A stretch of 55,821 nucleotides of DNA from an uncultured Lachnospiraceae bacterium (lineage in GTDB: Bacteria > Bacillota > Clostridia > Lachnospirales > Lachnospiraceae), in NCBI GenBank assembly GCA_958428365.1, contig CAUAFT010000018.1, positions 1 through 55,821 on the forward strand, written 5' to 3'. The number at the start of each line of letters is the position of its first letter. The stretch's first letter is position 1. The translations under genes and the position numbers were made by a program. This document shows, one piece after another, positions 49,555 through 55,821 of the stretch. The notes below the pieces were generated by a model that worked only from the letters and a program-made list of their open reading frames with translations, did no database searches and was not told where the DNA came from.

Positions 49555-51447
49555 ATGAAAAATTTCTACAAAAGCCCATTGTTGGTTCCTATCAGTATTG
49601 GAAGTTTGAAATTAAAAAATCGTCTGGTAGTATTGCCGATGGCATGTGTGCACGGAATGGGAACAGATATGAGTGAACAGTCCATTGCGTATTATGAGAA
49701 AAAGGCACAGGGTGGTTTTGGCTTGATTATTAGGGAGGGGGATGCTCCTTATTTTAAAGAATCCGATTTGGAAAGTCATAAGGAACTTTGTGACCGTGTT
49801 CATGCTGCAGGATCGAAAATCATTGCACAATGCGGACATCCGGGTCGCCAGGTGGGAAATCCGTGTGTTGCACCGTCTCCAGTGCCGTGTCTGATGAATG
49901 ATATTATTCCGCATGAGCTGACAACAGAGGAAATTCATGACATAGAGGATGCATTTGCAGAAAAGGCAAACTTCTGTAAACGGGCAGGTTATGACGGAGT
50001 AGAAATCCATGGTGCACATGGTTATCTGATAGCGGAATTTATGTCTACATATGCCAATAAGCGTTCGGATGAATATGGAGGGACATTTGAAAACCGTATG
50101 AGATTCCCTTTGGAAATAATTCACAAGGTAAGAGAAAAATGTGGCTTTGATTATACAGTGTCATTTAGAATATCTGGAGATGAATTTGTGCCTGGTGGAA
50201 GGACGATCGAAGAAACAAAGGCAATCGCAATAGAGCTGGAAAAAGCAGGTGTGGATATGATAAATGTATCCGGAGCCGTATATGGAGCAGAAGAAAACTT
50301 CATGTCTCCTATGAACTATCCGACAGCATATCTTGCAGATTTTGCGAAGGAAGTAAAAAGTGTAGTGAATATTCCGGTCATGGCTTGTAATCGGATACGG
50401 GATCCGAAAGTTGGAGAAAGCTTATTGCTTTCCGATAAATGCGATTTGATTGGAATGGGTCGGGCTTCTCTGGCAGATCCGGAACTGCCTAATAAATTTT
50501 TCAGCGGTCGGTATGATGAAATACGCCCGTGTATCGGATGCAACCAGGGATGTCTTGAACACTTGAATACATGGCAGCCTGTGAACTGTATGGTAAATCC
50601 AGAGACAGGAAATGAGTATTTGCGGGAGTTCAAGGAGGCAAAGACAAAGAAACGAGTGGCAGTCATTGGTGCTGGACCAGCCGGCATGGAAGCGGCGATA
50701 ACAGCGGCAAGAGCAGGACATAATGTAACGATATATGAGCAGAACCCGTATTTTGGAGGTAATTTCTATCTTGCCAGCATTCCGCCAACAAAGGGAACTA
50801 TAGCAGAATTTACGTCATGGCAGACCGCAGAATTAAAACGCAGAAATGTAGAAATAAAGCTCAATACAAAATTTACTCCTGAGACTTATGAAGAGACAAA
50901 GCCGGAAGCTGTGATTATTGCAACAGGTTCTGTTCCGTTGATACCTGGAATAAAGGGAATTGATCAATCACATGTAGTTTTGGCAAGTGATGTCCTCACA
51001 GGAAAAGTATCAGTAGGAAAGAAAATTGTAGTATGTGGAGGCGGAATGGTCGGAGCTGAAACGGCAACCCACCTTGCAATGAATAATCGCCTTGATTTTG
51101 ATAACCGCAAGGTTAGTGTTATAGAGATGAAATCCTTGATTGCTGGTGATGAAGAGTACACAAGACGTCTTGAACTGTTAAAGCTTATGGAAAAATTAAA
51201 AATTGACAGTTATACAGACAGTACGATTACAGAGATACTTGAAAATGGAGTTGTGATTGACAAAAACGGTACAAAGGAAACTATCCCATGTGACAGCGTG
51301 GTGCTGGCGTTCGGGTATAAACCGGAAACATCACTTTTTGAAGCATTGAAAGAGAAAGTAAATGTACAGATTGTCGGTGACTGTAATGGTGTAGCAAACG
51401 GATTTAAGGCTGTAAGAGAAGGATTTCTTGCTGCTTTAAATATCTGA
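49555..51447 (+). CDS. NADH:flavin oxidoreductase, 2-enoate-reductase / BaiH-like
   Basis: This 630-residue flavo-iron-sulfur enzyme has an N-terminal Old Yellow Enzyme FMN barrel (SPLLVPISIGSLKLKNRLVV to about residue 335), a 4Fe-4S ligand set CIGCNQGCLEHLNTWQPVNC, and C-terminal FAD/NAD(P) domains with AVIGAGPAGMEAA and VVCGGGMVGAETATHLA. This architecture reduces activated C=C bonds, as in 2-enoate and 2,4-dienoyl-CoA reductases and bile-acid BaiH/BaiCD. Which substrate class applies cannot be told by eye. The gene is A+T-rich with the TetR regulator, suggesting acquisition by transfer. It starts at ATG 49555 after ATGGAGG and is closed by the terminator at 51477. Confidence 0.9.
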   Translation: MKNFYKSPLLVPISIGSLKLKNRLVVLPMACVHGMGTDMSEQSIAYYEKKAQGGFGLIIREGDAPYFKESDLESHKELCDRVHAAGSKIIAQCGHPGRQVGNPCVAPSPVPCLMNDIIPHELTTEEIHDIEDAFAEKANFCKRAGYDGVEIHGAHGYLIAEFMSTYANKRSDEYGGTFENRMRFPLEIIHKVREKCGFDYTVSFRISGDEFVPGGRTIEETKAIAIELEKAGVDMINVSGAVYGAEENFMSPMNYPTAYLADFAKEVKSVVNIPVMACNRIRDPKVGESLLLSDKCDLIGMGRASLADPELPNKFFSGRYDEIRPCIGCNQGCLEHLNTWQPVNCMVNPETGNEYLREFKEAKTKKRVAVIGAGPAGMEAAITAARAGHNVTIYEQNPYFGGNFYLASIPPTKGTIAEFTSWQTAELKRRNVEIKLNTKFTPETYEETKPEAVIIATGSVPLIPGIKGIDQSHVVLASDVLTGKVSVGKKIVVCGGGMVGAETATHLAMNNRLDFDNRKVSVIEMKSLIAGDEEYTRRLELLKLMEKLKIDSYTDSTITEILENGVVIDKNGTKETIPCDSVVLAFGYKPETSLFEALKEKVNVQIVGDCNGVANGFKAVREGFLAALNI

Positions 51448-51476
51448 AATCAGATTATACTATAGTTATAATATCT

Positions 51477-51526
51477 AAAAAGATACCCTGTTTATGAATC
51501 TATAATTCATAAGCGGGTATCTTTTT
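51477..51526. terminator. Bidirectional terminator, flavoenzyme / CoA-transferase
   Basis: AAAAAGATACCC pairs with GGGTATCTTTTT, with a further inner stem TTATGAAT/ATTCATAA. Confidence 0.9.
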
Positions 51527-51541
51527 GTGGTAATTATTTGA

Positions 51542-52882
51542 TTATTTATTGCTTCTTCTCCAGATATGCATTTTTTCTGCTTCTGCGATCAGTTCGTCGC
51601 GGAAGTCCGGATGAGCGATAGAGATGATAGCTTCTGCTCTCTCCCATGCGGAAAGACCTTTTAAGCACACCTTACCGTATTCAGTTACCAGGAAATGTGT
51701 ATTGGAACGAGTGTCGGTAACGATGGAACCTTCTGCTAAGGTTGGACGGATACGGGAATGAAGCACACCGTCTTTACTCTTGAAGGTAGAAGAGCAGCAG
51801 ATGAAGCTCTTACCGCCGTTGGAAAGATATGCGCCCAGTACAAAGTCTAACTGTCCGCCGGCACCGCTGATGTGCTTGATTCCGGAAGATTCAGAACTTA
51901 CCTGTCCGAATAAGTCGATATCTACGGCATTGTTGATGGACATAAAGTTATCCAGAGCAGCAATGGAGCGGATGTCGTTGGTATAGCTTACCGGAGCGCT
52001 CATTAATTCAGGATTCTCATCTAAGTAATCGTACATCTTCTTTGTTCCGGCGCCGAAACCATAGGTCTGACGGTAACGGTCGATATTTTTCTTAGAGCCA
52101 TTGATCTTTCCTGCTTTTGCAATGTCAACGAAAGCATCCACATACATCTCGGTGTGAACACCTAAGTCTTTTAAATCAGATTCTGCGATCAGAGAACCTA
52201 CGGCATTAGGCATACCGCCGATACCAAGCTGTAAGCAGGCGCCGTTTGGAATCTCATCCACGATCAATTTTGCAACTGCCTTGTCTACGTCAGTAGCAGG
52301 ACCGCCTGCACCAAGCTCACCGATCGGAGCATTGTTGCCCTCTACAATATAGGTGACATCAGAGATATGTACACCGTTTTCGAAACCGCCTAAGCAGCGC
52401 GGCATATTTTCATTGACCTCAACGATAATGTGTTTGGATGTCTCGCACATAGCTGCTAAGTGTGAGGCATTTGGTCCAAAGTTAAAGTATCCATGTTTAT
52501 CCATCGGAGCAACCATAATCATCACAACGTCATCCGTTTTGATGGATTCGCGGTAGTAGCGAGGAAGCTCGGAATAACGGATTGGTGCATAGTAAGCAAA
52601 TCCGCGGCTGATATATTTACGTTCAATACCGGACATATGCCAGGAATTCCAGGTAAAGTGTTCTCCTGCGTCCTCGCGTTCAAATACAGCCAGAGGTTTT
52701 AATAAGATACCTCCACGCAGGTTTACGTCCTTTAATTCATCGGTACGTTTTGCCAAAGCCTGGTCTAATACATCAGGTGTACCATTACACCAGCCATAGT
52801 CTACCCAGTCGCCGGATTTGATGATCTTAACTGCTTCGTCCGCAGATACGAGTTTCTGCTGATATTCTTTTTGGAAATCCAT
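51542..52882 (-). CDS. Butyryl-CoA:acetate CoA-transferase-like protein
   Basis: This 446-residue CoA-transferase of the acetyl-CoA hydrolase/transferase (Cat1/But) family moves CoA between acyl-CoA and acetate. Long matches to Lachnospiraceae But proteins are recognisable: SGDWVDYGWC, FTWNSWHMSGIERK, IIVEVNENMPRCLGG, GELGAGGPATDVDKAVAKL, GVHTEMYVDAFVDIAKAGK and AEKMHIWRRSNK. The likely catalytic Glu is in the HTEMYVDA region. The start at 52882 (minus strand ATG) has GGAGGG eight bases ahead; the longer frame to 52909 overlaps that site. It has its own promoter and terminator. Propionate- or other acyl-specific relatives are close, so specificity is probable, not certain. Confidence 0.85.
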   Translation of the reverse strand: MDFQKEYQQKLVSADEAVKIIKSGDWVDYGWCNGTPDVLDQALAKRTDELKDVNLRGGILLKPLAVFEREDAGEHFTWNSWHMSGIERKYISRGFAYYAPIRYSELPRYYRESIKTDDVVMIMVAPMDKHGYFNFGPNASHLAAMCETSKHIIVEVNENMPRCLGGFENGVHISDVTYIVEGNNAPIGELGAGGPATDVDKAVAKLIVDEIPNGACLQLGIGGMPNAVGSLIAESDLKDLGVHTEMYVDAFVDIAKAGKINGSKKNIDRYRQTYGFGAGTKKMYDYLDENPELMSAPVSYTNDIRSIAALDNFMSINNAVDIDLFGQVSSESSGIKHISGAGGQLDFVLGAYLSNGGKSFICCSSTFKSKDGVLHSRIRPTLAEGSIVTDTRSNTHFLVTEYGKVCLKGLSAWERAEAIISIAHPDFRDELIAEAEKMHIWRRSNK

Positions 52883-52940
52883 TTTGAGAACCCTCCTATT
52901 TTCATTCAATGCTAAGATTGTTAAATTTTAAACATACTTA

Positions 52941-52969
52941 ATTTTAACACGCTATTCTCCATTGGTCAA
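52941..52969 (-). promoter_or_regulatory. Candidate promoter of the CoA-transferase gene
   Basis: On the minus strand TTGACC (52969-52964) and TAAAAT (52946-52941) are separated by 17 bases. Confidence 0.65.
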
Positions 52970-53026
52970 CTCAAATCCGCCTTTTCTCATGGGCTTTAGT
53001 TGAAAATTGGGAGGATTTAGTATAAT

Positions 53027-53146
53027 ATGGATAAATATTGCGGCGTCCCCTGGAGGCGAGTCACTGTTTGCATGAAAGCAGCTGAATATGTAATGCAGAT
53101 GAAATCTGCCGAAGGCGTCGCAGCCGTTTATATGAAAGCAGCCTAA
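53027..53146 (+). CDS. Possible 39-residue leader ORF
   Basis: An open frame starting ATG at 53027 reads MDKYCGVPWRRVTVCMKAAE, then YVMQMKSAEGVAAVYMKAA, then stop. GGGAGGA lies 12 bases upstream, rather far. A TATAAT directly precedes the ATG and could instead be a -10, which would exclude translation. It spans an imperfect 60-bp duplication. I regard it as a candidate only. Confidence 0.25.
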   Translation: MDKYCGVPWRRVTVCMKAAEYVMQMKSAEGVAAVYMKAA

Positions 53147-53164
53147 TATCGAATGGAGGATGAA
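53066..53164 (+). repeat. Imperfect 60-bp-period tandem duplication before the DMT gene
   Basis: GTTTGCATGAAAGCAGC at 53066 recurs as GTTTATATGAAAGCAGC at 53126. The similarity continues through TGAATATGTAATG versus CTAATATCGAATG and ends in the ribosome site of the exporter gene. The period is 60 bp (20 codons). A GCAGAT/ATCTGC hairpin (about 53095-53109) lies between the copies. Confidence 0.75.
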
Positions 53165-53174
53165 GAGGTAGTAA

Positions 53175-54107
53175 ATGAGTGAACTAAAAAAAGAACAGAC
53201 GATGCAAAAGACGGTAGTGGTCTGGCTGGGAGCCCTGATCTGCTGCGCGTTGTGGGGCAGCGCGTTTCCATGCATTAAGATCGGGTATGAAATGTTTGAC
53301 ATTGGCGCGGGAGATACGGCGTCCCAGATTTTATTTGCCGGATACCGGTTTACCCTGGCTGGGATCCTGACAATCCTGATCGGGAGCATCTTAAATCGGA
53401 AGTTTTTAATTCCCCAAAAAGGCAGCGGGGGGAAGATTTTGAAGCTGTCCATGCTGCAGACGGTTTTGCAATATTTCTTCTTCTATGTGGGACTTGCCAA
53501 TACCACCGGGGTAAAAGCCTCGATCATAGAGGGCGTGAACGTCTTTGTGGCGGTTTTGGTGGCAAGTCTGCTGTTTCACCAGGAACAGCTTACACCGAAA
53601 AAAATAGTGGGTTGTATCATCGGATTTATCGGTGTTGTCATTGTGAATCTAGGCGGCGGCTTGGACATGAATCTGGCATGGAACGGAGAAGGCTTCATCT
53701 TTTTGTCCACCATTGCCTATGCGTTTTCTTCGGTATTTTTAAAACGTTACTCACAGGATGAGAACCCGGTGGTGTTAAGCGGATATCAGTTCGCCGCAGG
53801 GGGCGTGATCATGTGCCTTATTGGATGGCTTATGGGCGGCAGAGTCCATGGATTTGGCGCAGCTTCCACGACAATGCTGGTCTATCTGGCGCTGGTGTCG
53901 GCAGTGGCGTATTCCCTGTGGGGAATCCTGCTAAAATACAACCCGGTGTCCAGAGTGGCAGTCTTTGGATTTATGAATCCGGTCTTTGGCGTGATTCTCT
54001 CTGCGATCCTGTTGGGAGAGGAAGGTCAGGCGGGAGGAAAGAGTATTCTGGCGTTGATTCTGGTGTGCATTGGAATTTATGTGGTGAATCGACAGGAAAA
54101 GGCGTAG
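53175..54107 (+). CDS. DMT-superfamily (EamA) transporter
   Basis: This 310-residue membrane protein has about ten helices arranged as two EamA repeats, typical of drug/metabolite exporters. Visible segments include WLGALICCALWGSAFPCIKIG at the start, LANTTGVKASIIEGVNVFVAVL (end of repeat 1) and ALVSAVAYSLWGILLKYNPVS with FGFMNPVFGVILSAILLGE (repeat 2). The substrate is unknown. The ATG at 53175 is weakly served by GAAGAGGTAG. The upstream DNA carries the 60-bp duplication. It lies 29 bp before the methyltransferase and may be co-transcribed. Confidence 0.88.
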   Translation: MSELKKEQTMQKTVVVWLGALICCALWGSAFPCIKIGYEMFDIGAGDTASQILFAGYRFTLAGILTILIGSILNRKFLIPQKGSGGKILKLSMLQTVLQYFFFYVGLANTTGVKASIIEGVNVFVAVLVASLLFHQEQLTPKKIVGCIIGFIGVVIVNLGGGLDMNLAWNGEGFIFLSTIAYAFSSVFLKRYSQDENPVVLSGYQFAAGGVIMCLIGWLMGGRVHGFGAASTTMLVYLALVSAVAYSLWGILLKYNPVSRVAVFGFMNPVFGVILSAILLGEEGQAGGKSILALILVCIGIYVVNRQEKA

Positions 54108-54136
54108 TATTTGGATAAATTGAGGAGGAAATAGGC

Positions 54137-55336
54137 ATGAATACAGTGGTGACTTTAAAAAAGGGAGAGGGACGTACTATAAAAGCAGGCGGCATGTGGA
54201 TCTATGACAATGAGATCGAATCGATTCTTGGAAGCTATGAGAATGGAGACGTGGTGCTGGTACATGATTTTGACGGTTATCCCATGGGCGTGGGCTTTAT
54301 CAATGACCATTCCAAGATCCGGGTGCGGATGCTAAGCCGGGATGAAAATGTGGAAATCAACGAAGATTTTTGGATGGATCGTGTAAAAAGAGCCTGGGAA
54401 TACCGAAAAAAGGTGGTGGATACCTCAAGCTGCCGTCTGATCTTTGGCGAGGCGGATTTCATTCCGGGACTGGTGGTGGACAAGTTCGCAGATGTTCTGG
54501 TGGTACAGTCCAATGCTCTGGGAATCGACCGCTGGAAGCTGGTGATCGTGGACTGTATCAAAAAATGTCTGGCGGAAGATGATATTTCTATCCGCGGGGT
54601 CTATGAGAGAAGCGATGCAAAGGTCCGGCTTCAGGAGGGCATGGAGCGCATCAAAGGTTTTATCGGGGAGCCGTTTAACACCAATGTGGAAATCGTTGAA
54701 AATGGCGTCTGGTATGTGGTGGATGTTCAGGATGGACAAAAGACCGGTTTTTTCCTGGATCAGAAATATAACCGCGCGGCTGTGGGACGACTCTGTCAGG
54801 ATGCCGAGGTTCTGGACTGCTTTACCCATACCGGATCCTTTGCCTTAAATGCCGGAGTGAACGGAGCCAGGAGAGTACTTGGAATTGATGCTTCCGATCT
54901 CGCCATCCATCAGGCAATGTTCAATGCGAGAATGAATGACTTGCAGGGAATCGTACAGTTTGCCTGTGGAGATGTCTTTGATCTGCTGCCGGACTTTGAG
55001 AAAAGAGGAAAGAAGTTCGATGTGGTGATCCTGGATCCGCCAGCTTTTACCAAGTCCAGAAATTCCGTAAAAAATGCCGTAAAAGGATACCGGGAGATCA
55101 ATCTGCGCGCCATGAAGCTGGTGAAGGACGGCGGGTATCTTGCCACCTGTTCCTGTTCCCATTTTATGACCTATGAGCTTTTTACAGAGACCATCCGGCA
55201 GGCGGCGAAAAGCGCCCATAAGAGACTGCGTCAGGTGGAGTTTCGCACCCAGTCGCCGGATCATCCGATTCTCTGGGCGGCGGATGAATCTTATTATTTA
55301 AAGTTCTACATCTTCCAGGTGTGTGAGGAATATTAA
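54137..55336 (+). CDS. Class I SAM-dependent rRNA methyltransferase, RlmI/RlmK type
   Basis: This 399-residue enzyme methylates cytosine C5 in 23S rRNA by homology to RlmI. An N-terminal PUA domain is visible (VVTLKKGEGRTIKAGGMWIY), a middle domain follows, and the C-terminal Rossmann methyltransferase carries VLDCFTHTGSFALNAG (SAM motif I), ILDPPAFTKSRNS (motif IV) and ATCSCSHFM (motif VI). The start follows TTGAGGAGG. It ends before a strong hairpin that terminates the convergent coiled-coil gene. Confidence 0.92.
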   Translation: MNTVVTLKKGEGRTIKAGGMWIYDNEIESILGSYENGDVVLVHDFDGYPMGVGFINDHSKIRVRMLSRDENVEINEDFWMDRVKRAWEYRKKVVDTSSCRLIFGEADFIPGLVVDKFADVLVVQSNALGIDRWKLVIVDCIKKCLAEDDISIRGVYERSDAKVRLQEGMERIKGFIGEPFNTNVEIVENGVWYVVDVQDGQKTGFFLDQKYNRAAVGRLCQDAEVLDCFTHTGSFALNAGVNGARRVLGIDASDLAIHQAMFNARMNDLQGIVQFACGDVFDLLPDFEKRGKKFDVVILDPPAFTKSRNSVKNAVKGYREINLRAMKLVKDGGYLATCSCSHFMTYELFTETIRQAAKSAHKRLRQVEFRTQSPDHPILWAADESYYLKFYIFQVCEEY

Positions 55337-55370
55337 GACGCAAAAGGGTGTAATGAGTAAAATATAAAAA

Positions 55371-55403
55371 GGTGTTGCAGGATCGTTGGAATCCTGTAAC
55401 ACC
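55371..55403. terminator. Terminator between the methyltransferase and coiled-coil genes
   Basis: GGTGTTGCAGGAT pairs with AATCCTGTAACACC. On the minus strand it is followed by TTTTTATATTTT, a good terminator for the coiled-coil gene; on the plus strand the T tract is weak. Confidence 0.82.
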
Positions 55404-55444
55404 TCTTACAATTGGTGATTTGGGAGATGAATTTGTTCTTTGCC

Positions 55445-55821
55445 CTAGATACGAATTTCCTCTTTGAGCTTTGTAACTTCGTCGATAAGATAATTAACCT
55501 TCACCTCATAGGCGAGATTTTTGCTGGCTGCCGGAATAGCCTGATTCAGCTTATTCGTTAATTCAATATGATTTTCAGCCAATAATTGAATGTTTTTGTC
55601 TGTTTTGTTCTCAATATGTAGTTGTAATTGAGTGATGCGTTGTTTTACCTCCTGCATCTCTGATTGAGTGTTTTGAATGTCGGACTTCATGTTTTGAATA
55701 TCGGACTTCATGTTCTGAATGTCAGACTTCATGTCCTGGATTTCAGACTTCATGTTCTGAATGTCGGACTTCATGTTTTGAATATCGGACTTCATGTTCT
55801 GAATGTCAGACTTCATGTCCT
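55445..55821 (-). CDS. Heptad-repeat coiled-coil protein, N-terminus outside window
   Basis: At least 124 residues are visible, and the frame stays open to the right edge, so the true start is beyond it. The visible N-terminal half is a run of seven-residue units MKSDIQN/MKSEIQD, then a less regular coiled coil (VKQRITQLQLHIENKTDKNI) and a tail ending AYEVKVNYLIDEVTKLKEEIRI. The pattern ...NIQLLAENHIELTNKL matches small clostridial coiled-coil proteins of unknown role. The 21-bp DNA repeat is expected to vary in copy number. Confidence 0.78.
   Translation of the reverse strand, partial: DMKSDIQNMKSDIQNMKSDIQNMKSEIQDMKSDIQNMKSDIQNMKSDIQNTQSEMQEVKQRITQLQLHIENKTDKNIQLLAENHIELTNKLNQAIPAASKNLAYEVKVNYLIDEVTKLKEEIRI
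55676..55821 (-). repeat. 21-bp tandem repeats encoding heptads
   Basis: Units close to gacttcatgttctgaatgtc repeat about seven times, each encoding one heptad (MKSDIQN). Two variants (gaatgtc and gaatatcg) alternate in a higher-order pattern, a sign of block duplication. The array continues past the window edge. Confidence 0.88.

Noticed and set aside
55676..55821. 21-bp repeats considered as CRISPR or iterons
   Set aside because: The units are contiguous, in frame and encode heptads; there is no replication or cas gene context.

Overview
This 55.8-kb window looks like an ordinary chromosomal segment of a spore-forming, anaerobic, low-to-moderate G+C Firmicute, most likely a Lachnospiraceae / Clostridium cluster XIVa gut bacterium. 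The evidence is the conserved sporulation-division block (HU, rqcP, yabP, yabQ, divIC, spoIIE, tilS, hpt, ftsH), a CotS-type spore coat gene, a Clostridia-like short prolyl-tRNA synthetase, a DUF6472-type small Cys-rich protein and a butyryl-CoA:acetate CoA-transferase-like enzyme very close to those of butyrate-producing Lachnospiraceae. Genus and species cannot be fixed from this sequence alone.

Layout. 0-5 kb: murA, a lysophospholipase-like hydrolase, a divergent TetR regulator and an HD-GYP c-di-GMP phosphodiesterase. 4.8-6.3 kb: metK under a SAM-I riboswitch with a visible terminator/antiterminator switch. 6.4-8.2 kb: a kinase-regulator two-component system. 8.3-12.9 kb: an RluA-type pseudouridine synthase, an AI-2E/YtvI-type membrane protein and a large hybrid sensor kinase. 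12.9-17.5 kb: a proline T-box (specifier CCU), proS, a YbaK-like editing deacylase, the CCA-adding enzyme and cotS. 17.6-20.7 kb: a PEGA/serine-rich lipoprotein and a phosphoglucomutase. 20.8-28.5 kb: the sporulation/division/ftsH block. 28.9-34 kb: a GH13 amylase, tRNA-Tyr and tRNA-Leu, a LacI regulator and an orphan solute-binding lipoprotein. 34.1-37.5 kb: tRNA-Phe, tRNA-Gly(UCC) and tRNA-Gly(GCC), potassium uptake trkA-trkH and a small Cys-rich protein. 37.8-42.5 kb: a chemotaxis receptor, a ferritin-like protein and a small alarmone synthetase co-directional with a second GH13 enzyme. 42.7-48.4 kb: a secreted transglutaminase/InlB-repeat protein, an esterase, two unknown proteins and pta. 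48.6-51.4 kb: a visibly A+T-richer TetR/flavoenzyme pair with two operator-like dyads. 51.5-55.8 kb: the CoA-transferase, a DMT exporter, an rRNA methyltransferase and the C-terminal part of a heptad-repeat coiled-coil protein running off the right edge.

Functional themes are cell-wall and C1 metabolism, translation (three tRNA or tRNA-sensing regions), sporulation, glucan use with alarmone control, and acetate/butyrate energy metabolism. No CRISPR array, transposase, integrase or phage gene was seen. I found no convincing wholly new system. The most unusual items are a small family of dispersed palindromes, several well-formed regulatory sites, repeat-bearing secreted proteins, the two-dyad TetR operator and a 60-bp tandem duplication in front of the DMT exporter. 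Promoter, terminator and operator calls are by eye and untested. Gene starts were chosen by Shine-Dalgarno position and often differ from the longest open frame.
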